From positions 3,913,372-3,977,371 of the forward strand of contig JAFFJZ010000016.1 in NCBI GenBank assembly GCA_018340375.1: a stretch of 64,000 nucleotides of DNA, in the 5' to 3' direction. Both the position numbers and the translations under genes were made by a program. Shown here one piece after another: positions 10,108 to 20,395 of the stretch; the first letter of the stretch is position 1, and each line of letters opens with the position of its first letter. A model generated the notes under the pieces. It searched no databases, was not told where the DNA came from, and saw only the letters and a program-made list of their open reading frames with translations. This DNA comes from Gonatopus flavifemur (Eukaryota; Arthropoda; Insecta; Hymenoptera; Dryinidae).

Positions 10108-10977
10108 ATGAGTGAAGAAGAACTAAAAGAGCTTGAAAAACAGTTGAATCAACAGCGTGCACAATTAGCACGTGAGTTTCAAACGTTGAATAAAGAAAAA
10201 ACCGAATTTGCAATGGCCGCGAAGACTGTGGGGTCGATTAAAGAATATAATTTAACCATGGATTGGGAAGCGTGGTCGGAAAGATTAGAATTGTATTTCA
10301 GTGCAAATGACATAGCTGAAAATAAAAAAACGCCTGTTTTGTTAACACTTTTAAATGAAGATGTGTATAATTTGATAAAGAATTTGTGCGTGCCGGATAA
10401 ACCCTCCACTAAAACGTTTAAAGATTTAGTAACGATTGTTCAAAATCACGTGATACCTAAACCAAATGAAATTATGGAGAGGTGTACATTTTTCGAATCT
10501 CGTCAGGAAGAGAACGAAGATGTTAAGTCGTATGTGGCGCGATTAAAAAAATTAGCAACACATTGTAATTTTGGTGCTAATCTGAACGATTACCTACGAG
10601 ATAAATTGTGCTCAGGCATAAAGGATGTGCAGATCAAGAAAAGGCTGTTAGAAACAGCTAATTTGAGCTACGACGAAGCTTTCAGAACAGCGGTGACTAT
10701 GGAAATGGCGGCTAGAGACGCCATTGGACCGCATGGTAACACACACAACGCAGAGAGAAGATCATCGGGGAACGGCAGCGCTTGCAATCAGAACGACAAA
10801 GATGTGAATTATATCAAGAAGCAACGAAAACAACAGCCATTGAAGAACAATAGCGTCGGTTCGTCATCATTCAAATGCTATCGTTGCGGTTTCTCTAACC
10901 ATAAGGCTTCAGATTGTAAGTACAAAAATTATAAGTGTAATAAATGCTCTAAAGTAGGGCATTTAGCCGCCGTTTGA
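10108..10977 (+). CDS. gag: Gag of the Mag-like retrotransposon
   Basis: 289 residues from the ATG at 10108. Gag forms the particle that packages the element RNA. An N-terminal Glu/Lys/Gln-rich helix (residues ~1-40) is followed by a capsid-type region with WEAWSERLELYFSANDI and then a basic linker. Near residues 257-270 is a full CCHC zinc knuckle, CYRCGFSNHKASDC. A second knuckle (CNKCSKVGHLAAV) ends exactly where its last Cys is expected, because that codon is TGA (10975-10977). The frame continues open past the TGA straight into pol (11053 is in the same frame), so gag and pol would be one frame but for this stop. A point mutation is the simplest reading; programmed readthrough is possible. 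Confidence 0.85.
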   Translation: MSEEELKELEKQLNQQRAQLAREFQTLNKEKTEFAMAAKTVGSIKEYNLTMDWEAWSERLELYFSANDIAENKKTPVLLTLLNEDVYNLIKNLCVPDKPSTKTFKDLVTIVQNHVIPKPNEIMERCTFFESRQEENEDVKSYVARLKKLATHCNFGANLNDYLRDKLCSGIKDVQIKKRLLETANLSYDEAFRTAVTMEMAARDAIGPHGNTHNAERRSSGNGSACNQNDKDVNYIKKQRKQQPLKNNSVGSSSFKCYRCGFSNHKASDCKYKNYKCNKCSKVGHLAAV

Positions 10978-11052
10978 AACTCTAATAGAAAAAATGATCA
11001 TTGTAAAGATTCGAATGCGAAAACATATAATAAGCAAAATTTTGTAAAAGGA

Positions 11053-14000
11053 ATGGAGAATTTGGGTGAAGATTTTGATAGACTTTTCAATATTGATAAC
11101 GAGATAAAATTTATAAACGAAAGTAAACTAACTATGGGTTTTAAAATTGGTAAGCAAATAGTACAATTTGGAATTGATACTGGTTCTAAAATTTCTGCGA
11201 TATCTGAAGAATATTTCCGAGAATTAAAATTTGATTCGTCGCTCCTATGGCCATCAAATAAAAAATTCATAAGTTACCAAGGAGACATAATGACTCCTTT
11301 GGGGGTGATGAATGTTCCTATAGTCTGTCAAAATGAGACCAAAAAGTTGGATTTATATGTTTTGAAGGGAAGGAATAAACCCATCGTGGGTTTAGAATGG
11401 CTGAACGCTTTTGATTTAATATCAAAAACCGATAACAAGATTGTTATGAAAATAAATGCCATAGGAGTGAAGAGTCAAATTGAAGGAATGAATTCTGATG
11501 AACTAATGGACCAATTTAAACCAATTTTTTCTCCAGGTCTTGGAAAATATAATAAAAATGAATTTAAATTATATGTAAAAGAAAATACAAAGCCGGTTTA
11601 TTGCAAACCAAGACCGGTGCCATACGCTCTGAAAAGTAGAATCGAGGAAGAGCTCAATAGGTTAATAAGTGAGGGAATTTTGGAAGCTGTGGAAGGAAGT
11701 GATTGGGCAACGCCAGTTGTACCAGTATTGAAAACAAATGGAAAAATTCGCATCTGTGGGGATTATAAAGTAACATTGAACCCACATTTAGTGATAGATA
11801 GACACCCGGTGCCAAGAATACAGGATATTTTGAACTCTTTGGGACCAGGGAAAATATTTTCGAAATTAGATCTCTCCCAAGCTTATCAACAAGTAGAGTT
11901 GGAGAGGGGTTCTAGACAATTGACAACAATCAATACCCATAAGGGATTATTTAGATTCACGAGATTGAGTTATGGGATAGCTTCTGCGCCAGGGTTGTTT
12001 CAGAGGGAGATGGAAAAACTATTTGGTAATATGGATGGTGTAGGCGTATTCTTTGATGACATCATAATTACTGGAAATTCCTTGGAACAGCATAACGTGC
12101 GACTAGAAGCAGTACTTGGAAAAATATTAGAGTGCGGACTTAAATTAGAAAAAACAAAATGTAAATTTTTCCAAAGTAAAATCAAATTCCTTGGGTACGA
12201 ATTATCACAGGCAGGAATAGGGCCGTCAAGGGACAAAGTAGAAGCGATAAATGCTATTAAAAAACCAAAGAATGTTAAAGAATTGCAAATTTTCTTGGGA
12301 ATGACAAATTTCTACGCGAAGTTCATCAAGGATTACGCTACCATCATGAACCCCCTGTATCGATTATTGCGAAAAGGTATTGAATGGCACTGGGATCATT
12401 TTTGCGATGAAGCTTTCAACTTAGCGAAAGGAAAACTGAAATCTGATGAAGTTTTAATTCAGTATAATCCACAACTTCCAGTCAAACTAACGTGCGACGC
12501 GTCACCGGTTGGGCTTGGTGCTGTTTTATCACATGTCTTATCAAAGGGAAACGAAAAAGTCATTGCTTACGCCTCGAGGGCATCAACTCAAGCAGAAGGG
12601 AACTACTCGCAGATTGATAGGGAGGCTCTTTCGATAGTATTCGGAGTTAAATCGTTCCACCAGTATTTATTTGGCCGTGAATTTTTATTGGAAACTGACC
12701 ACAAACCTCTGATTTATATTTTTGGTCATGGAAGGGGTCTACCCCAGATGGCTGCGAGTAGGATCCAGCGCTGGGCGGTTTTTCTGGCCGGATATAATTA
12801 TGTGATAAGTTATATTAAAGGAAAAGACAATTGTATAGCGGATGCGTTGTCGCGCTCAAGTATATGTAACAAATCATGCGAGGCGGAGTCTGATATCGAC
12901 TCATATAGTTATCTTAATTACGTTGAAGAAGGAGAATTGTTAGATTTACAAGACGTGCAACGAGAAACATTATCGGATCCTATTTTGTGTGAAGTTAAGA
13001 AATATATTAGGCATGGATGGCCGAAAGTGGTCTCCGATAACATTGTTCCGTACAAACGTAAGGAAGGGGAATTGGATTTGGAGAAAGATATTGTAATGTG
13101 GGGTCATAGGATTATCATTCCAAATATTTTAAGATCCAAAATCCTCAATGAACTACATAAAGGGCACATGGGAGTGGTGAAAATGAAAATGTTGGCTCGA
13201 TCCTATGTTTGGTGGCCCAAGATCGATGAAGAAATCGAAAAAATAGGCAAAGAATGTGAACCCTGTCTTAAGTTTGGTGACAACCCACCTAGATCAGTTT
13301 TGCATAATTGGGATTGGCCTAAGGGACCGGGAGTTCGAGTTCATGCAGATTTCCTTGGTCCTATCGAGGGAAGAATGTATTTGATTATCACTGACGCTTT
13401 TTCTAAATGGGTAGATGTGAAGGAAATGAAAAACATAACCTCGCAAAAAACGATCACCGCTTTCCGCGAATATTTCGCAACATGGGGTATTCCTTACAGA
13501 TTAGTCACGGACAACGGTCCCAGTTTCGTGTCAGCGGAATTCGAAGATTTTCTAAGCAAAAATGAAGTCTCACACTCCAAAACCGCTCCTTATCACCCCG
13601 CATCAAATGGTGCAGCCGAAAATGCGGTGCGAACCTTTAAGAAAAAGTTTAAAATCTTTTTAGGAGAATGTGGAGATAGACATGAGGCGTTACAAAAGTA
13701 TCTGTTCCATTATAGATCAACGCCACATTGCTCCACAGGATTAACACCTGCAGAATTGCAGATGAACAGGAAATTTAGAACACGATGGGATTTGCTACGG
13801 GAAAAAGCGAAAGATAAAACTATTAATAGTCTGGAGGCACAGAAAAAATATTTCAGCGGAAGCCGTAATGTAACGTTTAAAGTAGGAGATTCAATTGTAA
13901 CTAAAGATTATACGAACAAAATTTGGATTCCGGGGAGAGTAATTGAGGTCATATCACCAGTAACATATTTAATTGAAACGAATGGTAATCGAATCATTAA

Positions 14001-14349
14001 ACGTCATTGCGACCAAATTAAGCATTGTAATCTACCCCAACCTGTAGACCATGAGAATAAAACTAAGCTAGATTGCGATGATGATAGTTTCGACACAAAT
14101 CTAGATGTAATTCCTAGAGAACCAAATAATCCTGAAATAGTCCATAAGGCAAACAAAAATGTAAATATAAACATGACACCCTCTAACAATGTAACTTCAG
14201 TCGTGGAGACCGAGGAAAAGGTAATCAGACCTTGTGAATCATTAAACAATGGAGAAATGAATACAGCCGAAATTGTAACTTTTCCGTTCGAAGCAAAAAC
14301 TAGGAAATCATCAAGGATTAGGAAACCTCGAAAAATCATAGATTTGTAA
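11053..14349 (+). CDS. pol: Pol of the Mag-like retrotransposon (PR-RT-RH-IN)
   Basis: 1098 residues without a break from the first ATG after the gag stop; translation probably begins upstream as a gag-pol fusion. Domain order: aspartic protease with DTGS (residues ~42-45); reverse transcriptase with KLDLSQAYQQ and the catalytic box FFDDIIITG (~332-340, F-x-DD rather than Y-x-DD, as in this lineage); RNase H with TCDASPVGLG (~480) and TDHKPL; integrase with an HHCC zinc finger (HKGHMGVVKM through EPCLKF, ~700-740), and DD35E residues in VHADFLGP, VTDNGPSF and NGAAENAVRTF. A low-complexity tail follows. RT copies the RNA and integrase inserts the DNA. All catalytic motifs appear intact, making this the most complete coding sequence in the window. 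Confidence 0.93.
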   Translation: MENLGEDFDRLFNIDNEIKFINESKLTMGFKIGKQIVQFGIDTGSKISAISEEYFRELKFDSSLLWPSNKKFISYQGDIMTPLGVMNVPIVCQNETKKLDLYVLKGRNKPIVGLEWLNAFDLISKTDNKIVMKINAIGVKSQIEGMNSDELMDQFKPIFSPGLGKYNKNEFKLYVKENTKPVYCKPRPVPYALKSRIEEELNRLISEGILEAVEGSDWATPVVPVLKTNGKIRICGDYKVTLNPHLVIDRHPVPRIQDILNSLGPGKIFSKLDLSQAYQQVELERGSRQLTTINTHKGLFRFTRLSYGIASAPGLFQREMEKLFGNMDGVGVFFDDIIITGNSLEQHNVRLEAVLGKILECGLKLEKTKCKFFQSKIKFLGYELSQAGIGPSRDKVEAINAIKKPKNVKELQIFLGMTNFYAKFIKDYATIMNPLYRLLRKGIEWHWDHFCDEAFNLAKGKLKSDEVLIQYNPQLPVKLTCDASPVGLGAVLSHVLSKGNEKVIAYASRASTQAEGNYSQIDREALSIVFGVKSFHQYLFGREFLLETDHKPLIYIFGHGRGLPQMAASRIQRWAVFLAGYNYVISYIKGKDNCIADALSRSSICNKSCEAESDIDSYSYLNYVEEGELLDLQDVQRETLSDPILCEVKKYIRHGWPKVVSDNIVPYKRKEGELDLEKDIVMWGHRIIIPNILRSKILNELHKGHMGVVKMKMLARSYVWWPKIDEEIEKIGKECEPCLKFGDNPPRSVLHNWDWPKGPGVRVHADFLGPIEGRMYLIITDAFSKWVDVKEMKNITSQKTITAFREYFATWGIPYRLVTDNGPSFVSAEFEDFLSKNEVSHSKTAPYHPASNGAAENAVRTFKKKFKIFLGECGDRHEALQKYLFHYRSTPHCSTGLTPAELQMNRKFRTRWDLLREKAKDKTINSLEAQKKYFSGSRNVTFKVGDSIVTKDYTNKIWIPGRVIEVISPVTYLIETNGNRIIKRHCDQIKHCNLPQPVDHENKTKLDCDDDSFDTNLDVIPREPNNPEIVHKANKNVNINMTPSNNVTSVVETEEKVIRPCESLNNGEMNTAEIVTFPFEAKTRKSSRIRKPRKIIDL

Positions 14350-14373
14350 GCATTTCTTGTATGTGTGGAGGAG

Positions 14374-14635
14374 TGTAAAGTATGTAGGTATTGTGTGTAC
14401 GGCCCTGTGCGTTGCATATTTATGCGCATGCGTTATTACTGTCGTTTGGCAAGAAGACGCGTACAACAGTCAGTCAGAGCAAGCCACTAGGACGACACGC
14501 ACGCCTATACAAAGTAAATTATAAGAACCGTTTCACATGTCTTTCTATATATGTATATTATGTATCTTCCATTAGTTATAACATGATTTTAAATAAAGAT
14601 ATATATATTATTGAAATATATAAGGAGACATTACA
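14374..14635 (+). repeat. 3' LTR of the Mag-like element
   Basis: 262 bp. It differs from the 5' LTR at two sites: the TATA box reads TATACAAA and the poly(A) signal is the canonical AATAAA (14592-14597). Confidence 0.95.
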
Positions 14636-15464
14636 ACAATCAAGTACAACGGGATCCATATCAAATCAATCTTGAATTACATCGTTTTGAGAATAGAATG
14701 GCGGATTCATTAAACCAATTTCAACAAGGTCTTAATGACCGTCTAAATAATGTTGAGGGTAATGTTCAAAGAATGAATGATCGATTAAACTATATGGAAA
14801 ATCCTGTTGTTCATGATCACCAAAATGTTTACCGAGAAAGATTGATGGAACGAGAAAATAGAGAAGTCGAGAATAATATGAGAGCAGCGTCACTAGAAGA
14901 AACGCAAAACTCCAGCCGGTTTAGAAATTCAAGAGAAAATGGAGTACTGATGTTACTCAAAGAAATGTCATATTTGGGAAAGAAAGATCGAATCAACCCA
15001 ATAAGGTTTTTAAATAGATTCGACGAAATTCTAGAGTATGAGAATGTGACGGACTTCGAAAAAAAATTCTTGTTTGCGAGATGCTTGAAAGATCAAGCAA
15101 AAACTTGGTACGAACTGAATGATTTCCGAGATTATACTCATGCAAAAGATGCTTTCATTAAATTTTTTTGGGGAGAGGGAGCCCAAGCAAGGTTTAGAGA
15201 AGAACTCTTGACCGTGAAATATAAATATAATAACGAAGAGACGATGTCGGAATATTTTCTGAGATTCGCTCGGGAGGCGCAGAATTTAAGCCCTCCAATG
15301 GGAGTGCATGAGATATTAAGATCATTGAAACGACATTTTCCGATGGATATCGCCCGAGAATTGAGACCAGGTATAACTCGCTTGATTGACGATGCAGCGA
15401 CTCTATTGGATGAAATACTTCTTCTACCGACGAAGGCGATACGAAAGAAAAACTACAATAAGCA

Positions 15465-16243
15465 ATGCCAAAGGAGGAAATATTCAAAAGAATAAACAAA
15501 ATGAACGAAAGGATAAATAATTCCATAAATCAGTCAACATCAGAAAAACAATCTTGGAATACAAACTCTGAGCAAACTAACGAAGAAAACAAACCAACAG
15601 AGGATACCAGAATAAGGCAACGTAAAGATGGAGTGAAAACTCGTAGCCAGAGTAAAACGATATCGATGATTGAAAAATTACAAGAAGGCAATAATGAATA
15701 CATAGATATAGAATAGAGGAAATTGGTGATTCAGATAGTATTAACCACGAAATTTCGGTTGTGCGTTTGGAGAATTTGGTAAAAGAGACGAAAGAAACAC
15801 CAAAAACAACAATACAAGATGAAACAAGTGCTGTAGTAGTAGTGAAAATAGAAGAATATATGGAAAGAGCATTAATTTATACGGGAGCAAAAATTTCAGC
15901 TATTCCAAGGAATTTAGTGGATAAATTGGAAGAGAAAAATATCAGAATCAAAGAAATCCCAGTAAGGAATATAAATTTAGTGGGAGTTTTTTCGGATAAA
16001 GATTTGAATGTTAAGAGAATGGTACAAATTGAATTTGAGATGGGAAAGAAAAAATACACCGATTTTTGCTACGTGGTCGACAAGATAATTTTTCCACTGA
16101 TTCTCGGTTCGGAATTTTTGACTAGATACGGAGCTGAGATTGATCTAGCAAACGGATTTTTTGAAGTGAACTTCGTAAAAAATGATAATTTGGCAACATA
16201 TGCTGTATATAGAAGAAATGCATCCGACAATGAGAAAGTTTAG
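15465..16243 (+). pseudogene. Gypsy gag tail and aspartic protease, inactivated
   Basis: The gag tail (15465-15716) is followed by a protease frame (15761-16243). The protease shows MERALIYTGAKISAIPRNLV, where the invariant Asp of the D-T-G catalytic triad is Tyr (codon TAT, 15878-15880), then VVDKIIFPLILGSEFLTRYG near the C-terminus. The related relic at 52225-53950 keeps DTG, so the Tyr is a lesion of this copy. Retroviral-type proteases act as dimers to cleave Gag-Pol; this one should be dead. Confidence 0.85.
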
Positions 16244-17070
16244 TCAAACATATACGACACTTTTTGGTCCTGAACTTGGTAAAATAACTACAGGAAAATG
16301 TAAGATGCCAATGTGGGATATACGGCCTTATAAATCTAAGATGTACCCAGTGCCATTAAAATATTTATCTGAAGTTAGGAACGTGATACGTAATCTGGAA
16401 GAGCAAGATATTATAACCAAAGGACAAACCGAGTATTTGAACCCATTGGTGATTGTAATAAAAAAAGAGAGTACTGAAATGATAATTTGCTTGGATGCGA
16501 GAATTTTAAATCAACGAATGGAGAATGACTACGCTCAACCTCCATCAATTGATGAAATATTATTCAAAATGAGACATAAACGTGTATTTTCAAGATTGGA
16601 TATTAGGCACGCTTTTTGGCAAATAGAACTTGAAAGCGAAAGTAGAAAATACACTGGATTCCTTTTCGAAGGACAGACATACATGTTCAAGCGAATGCCG
16701 TTCGGTCTGAAGATATCGGGAGCAGTATTCACAAAAATCATCAATAATATTTACCAGAAGAAGTTGAGAAGAATGTAATCATATGTTTATACGATATGAT
16801 GATCGCATCAGATAATGGAGCGGAACACGTTAATGACTTAGACAGAATTTTTAAGAAACTAGAGGAAGCTGGAGTGAAATTGAATTCGGACAAAAGCGAG
16901 TTTTTCCAGAAAAGTATTATTTTTTTGGGACATACATTCGACGAGTGGAAGGTGAAGATTAATGATGACACAAAGAAAAATATACTGAATTTTCCCAGAC
17001 CGACATCTATAAAAAAGGTACATGCATTTCTTGGATTAATCAATTGCCCGTGTAGAAATTCCATCAGTAA
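16182..17070 (+). pseudogene. Gypsy reverse transcriptase, N-terminal part
   Basis: RT motifs are present across two frames: MYPVPLKYLSEVRNVI and VFSRLDIRHAFWQIEL in 16182-16778, then a frame change near 16775. The catalytic box reads CLYDMMIASDN (16784-16816), with only one Asp where YxDD should have two. LNSDKSEFFQKSIIFLGHTF and HAFLGLIN follow. The match to RT runs on weakly to RNSISN at about 17070, where the inserted MITE stack begins. The RT continues after 20935. Confidence 0.85.
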
Positions 17071-17349
17071 CGCGATAATAATAATCGGGGCCTAACAAGG
17101 ATTAAATGGTAAATGTGACGAAAAAATCATTACAACCTAATTGGGTATCAACAGGGTTCCCATCGGGGCCGGAATAATTCCATTTTATACCTGTTTTTTT
17201 CATTAATCATGGAGAAAATTTGATAAAATATGAATCAAATTGAAGAAAATTGAGGAAAAACAATTTTATTCATCAGTTGAAGGGTAATTCATAGTTTTAT
17301 TTACAATTAAAACTCATTCAAATTTGTGAATAATACGAATGGGGGTTAT

Positions 17350-17858
17350 GAATCATTAAGCTGAAACCAGTGACCTAAAGCTAGCAGCTAATTGTTGTAA
17401 CTTTTGATTCAATGTGGTTCCAGCTGTGTTCACATCAAAAATCAATTGAGTGGCATCCTTGGTGAAAGGGAAGCGTGTCATAAAGAGTAGCGGAAGCGTA
17501 AGCATGTTTCAGATTACTTTCCTAATACTTCTCATATGCTTCCTATCCACTCTCTAACTACGCTTCCGGACGTAAAACCCGGTTTCTATGAAATTGGGGT
17601 TCCTTCGAATACGCTTCACACACTTCAAATATACGTTCGAACCACTCTTAATGTTCCACTTGACGCTCGGTATACGCTTAAATCCACGTTCCAAATACTT
17701 TCCAACTACGTTCCTGACACTTTCTATTACACGCTTCCCTTTCACCAGGGATTCTACTAAATGTCTCAGGTATTTAAATCTTTGATCAAAGTTATGTGGG
17801 AAAAGTTATGATAATCGGCTGCTAGCTTTACGGGTGCCAGTTTCAGTTTCATTTATAA
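17350..17858. mobile_element. TIR element with ~45-bp arms enclosing a word array
   Basis: AAGCTGAAACCAGTGACC and AAAGCTAGCAGC at 17358-17391 are mirrored by GCTGCTAGCTTTACGG and GCCAGTTTCAGTTTCAT at 17818-17851. Between them, 17480-17760 is an array of ACGCTTCC / GGAAGCGT / ACGTTCC words in both orientations. Confidence 0.6.
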
Positions 17859-18579
17859 GTCAGATTCCATTTCGCAGAACAAATCTTATTATCAAAAATC
17901 TACATCTAAGAATGAGTATTTCCATCATTCATACTTCTAATACCAATACTTGCGTCTATTTCTTTTTGCGGAGCGAGCAAATGTTGCGTAATTGTCGAAA
18001 GCATGAAATTTTCATCGGTGAATCAATTCAACAAGTACAAGTGTAATAGGGATCAGAAATATTACTTTTTCAAATATTTCCAAGTTGAAATGATCTAAGG
18101 ATTCGCGAGTTTTGTAACGCTTGACTAGCCTAACACTAGAGACTTGCAAATGGTTCGTGCATTGAAAAAAATGGTAGAGTGTCGCAGTTCCGAAGGTCCA
18201 TTTTCCCGAAAGTTCGATATACCGAAATATTCCTAGATGTTACTAGCCATCTAACTATTATATTTTAAGGTACTGAAATTTTGTCACGACATTGCAGCTC
18301 CCACCGTGTGTTCAATACCTATGAAAACAATGGATTTCTAAAAATAAGATTTGGGGTGTTCCAAGCCAACTAGGCATTGTTGGTTTCACTACCCAGAAAG
18401 CACAGAAAATTCTCTCAACGTTTTGAAAACATGCACCTGGTTTTGCGTGTTTTGGTCCCCGAGGAATAAGTTTTTTAAATATTTAGAGTACCTGCATTTT
18501 GGATTCCCCTGAATACGTTCTTAACTCGTTTACTTCATCTACTACGGGCCGTTCTCATAACGTTTTCCCAACATACTTT

Positions 18580-19090
18580 CATGAAAACCAACCTTCAAAA
18601 ACATATGCGCAGCTTCGCACAACGTATTGCACTGGAAAAAAAAAAATTTATTCCAGTCAAATAAATATTTATTTGTCCCGTAGCAAAGGAATATTCATTA
18701 GAATTAACAAAATATTCTTTGGAACCAAAATAATTTATCTGAATTGAATAGATGGTTTTAATCGTTTATTTGATTCCAATAAATTATTTTGGTTCCAAAA
18801 AATCTTTTGTTAATTCTAATAAATATTTCTTTGGTACAGGACAAATGAATATTTATTTGACTGGAATAAATTTTTTTTTCAGTGTGGAAACCTTTATTGA
18901 ACACGTTGCCAGAACGTCGCACGGTGCAAATGAATAGAACGAACCGGGACATTTGCACGTACCTGGGACATACATGTGACGTTCTTAGAACATCCCGAAA
19001 CGTTATACGTGTAATCATTGTTCACGTTCTCTGTGTAATCAAGCACGTTTTGTGAACATTCAAAAGACCTCCCGGTGCTGTATGGGTATT
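18580..19090. mobile_element. GAACGTTC word-array element, copy 1
   Basis: Words GAACGT, ACGTTC and ACGTTCT recur in both orientations. It aligns along its length with 58394-58631 (shared blocks GGAAACCTTTATTGAACACG, TACCTGGGACATACAT, AAAGACCTCCCGGTG), except that this copy carries the 18630-18886 hairpin. Word density extends left to about 18410. Confidence 0.7.
18630..18886. mobile_element. Palindromic MITE with CACTGGAAAAAA ends
   Basis: Starts CACTGGAAAAAAAAAAATTT and ends with the complement-type AAATTTTTTTTTCAGTG. Arms of ~115 bp (TTATTCCAGTCAAATAAATA, GAATTAACAAAATATTC) match each other in inverted orientation. The sister element at 58394-58631 lacks it, so it is an insertion. Confidence 0.8.
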
Positions 19091-19625
19091 ACCAGGATTT
19101 GTAGATGTTCAACACACAACAGGATTTTGCATTTCGATGTATCGGACTTTAGGGAAAATTGACCTTCGGGACTGAGACACTCTACCGGAAAAAGTGTGTG
19201 GTTATCCGAACGATCTGAAGTATGGATTTTCCTATGAATTCAAATTAGAGTATTTTGGTAGAAAGAAAGCATGCTCGGATGGTAACATTCGTATTCTTCA
19301 GGGTGTCTATCGGCTGGAAATTCTGTGCGTCATTGGTTATTCTATTCAACGTGAATTTTTGGTGGGTTCATTCCGTTAAAAGTTTGGTTTGACTGAAATT
19401 GAGGACTAGAAATGTGACCCATGAACAGATTTGAGCAACGTTGTTGATATAAAAATGAATTCCTGACGAATGAATATAAATCATCGATCTCATATCAATT
19501 TATTTAAAAAATGTCATGACAGGAACATTTCAAATCGAAGAATTATAAAAGCTTGTGAATACTAATCATATAACATATATAAGCTTGAGTGATATCTATG
19601 GAAAATGTCTTGATTTTATATTTTT

Positions 19626-19885
19626 ACACTGAGAAAAATTATCTACTATAAATTACTAGACTCGCTAGTATATTGAGGATATACTTGCATTTTGAGGTTA
19701 TATATCAAACATTCTCATCAAAAGCATCAGACTTTCTATTATAAAATGTCATTATCCTACCATTAACGCCCAGAAAGTCTGGTACTTTTGAAGAGAATGT
19801 TTGGTATATACCTTCAGAATGCAAGTATATCCGTAATATACTAGCGAGTCTAGTAATTTGTAATGAACAATTTTTCTCCGTGTAC
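19626..19885. mobile_element. Palindromic MITE with CACTGAGAAAAATT ends
   Basis: Arms of ~113 bp: ACTAGACTCGCTAGTATATT and GATATACTTGCATT at the left, AATGCAAGTATATCC-like and AATATACTAGCGAGTCTAGT at the right. A short centre (about 19740-19775) holds ATAAAATGTCATTATCC. Half of a related element is at 54007-54113. Confidence 0.8.
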
Positions 19886-20066
19886 AAATAAAAATATATG
19901 AATAGGTAATAAGATATGATGATAATAAAAAAAACAATGACAACAACAATAATAATAATGATAATACACGATCAATAATCATGTTCACAATCAAGGATTA
20001 TTTTTAGAGTATTTTTCTGTCTAATAGAACAAAGTACAAAGTAATAAAATTAAAGTTGAATTTTGG

Positions 20067-20203
20067 AGGTAAGGGGTCTTCTGACCAAAAAAGTTTTTGG
20101 CCGAATGGACATGATTTGACAATCGCCAATCATTCTTTAGTGTTCTCTGAAATCGATTAGTGATTGTCAAATCATGTCGATTCGGCCAAAAGACCCCCTA
20201 CCA
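20067..20203. repeat. Short foldback with GGCCGAAT..ATGATTTGACAATC arms
   Basis: TTTTGGCCGAATGGACATGA (20095-20114) through GACAATC at the left is mirrored at 20161-20190 with one mismatch. The outer parts GGTAAGGGGTCTT and AAGACCCCCTACC also pair. Confidence 0.75.
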
Positions 20204-20264
20204 ATTTTGGAATATCTTGAATACAAAATTTGTTACAATATATTCGGGAGCTCTAGTGGATTAT

Positions 20265-20395
20265 GCATACATACATACATACATATATGTATATATACAT
20301 ATACAAATATACAAATATACACACGTAAATTCATTCATACATCTATTTACACATATATACATACCCATATCCATGTTTATATCTATATACCGGAT
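20265..20395. repeat. CATA/TACA-rich microsatellite
   Basis: CATACATACATACATACATA followed by mixed TATACA and CATATA runs. It abuts the left end of the next MITE at about 20389. Confidence 0.8.

Larger units (their letters stand above)
9476..14635 (+). mobile_element. Mag/K02A2.6-like Gypsy retrotransposon, young
   Basis: LTRs 9476-9737 and 14374-14635 (262 bp, TGTAAAG...ATTACA) differ at only two positions. The 5-bp target duplication ACAAT is at 9471-9475 and 14636-14640. Internal order is leader, gag, protease, RT, RNase H, integrase. A purine run GTGTGGAGGAG (14363-14373) abuts the 3' LTR. Total 5160 bp. It is inserted in gag of the older Gypsy element. Confidence 0.97.
9314..15495 (+). 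pseudogene. gag of the old Gypsy element, split by the Mag insertion
   Basis: The frame beginning at the ATG at 9314 (MDNELNNIEQYE) runs to 9475. After removal of the 5165-bp insertion plus target duplication it continues in the same frame from 14641 (QVQRDPYQINLELHRFENRM). The later part contains a capsid-like segment near 14990-15270 with FLNRFDEILEYENV and AKTWYELNDFRDYTHAKDAF, typical of Gypsy gag. It ends at 15495 after a frameshift near 15430; a tail continues in another frame (15465-15716, Lys/Asn/Glu-rich). A related, separately broken copy lies at 52225-53950. No start in frame exists upstream of 9314 back to a TAA at 9209. Confidence 0.8.
18173..19186. mobile_element. TIR element GGTAGAGTGTC, ~56-bp termini
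   Basis: Left terminus 18173-18228 (GGTAGAGTGTCGCAGTTCC...) and right terminus 19131-19186 are inverted copies with about eight mismatches. The interior contains the ACGTTC element at about 18580-19090, which in turn contains the hairpin at 18630-18886. Confidence 0.75.

Noticed and set aside
12000..12236. Minus-strand frames opposite the Mag pol
   Set aside because: Shadows of the RT coding sequence.
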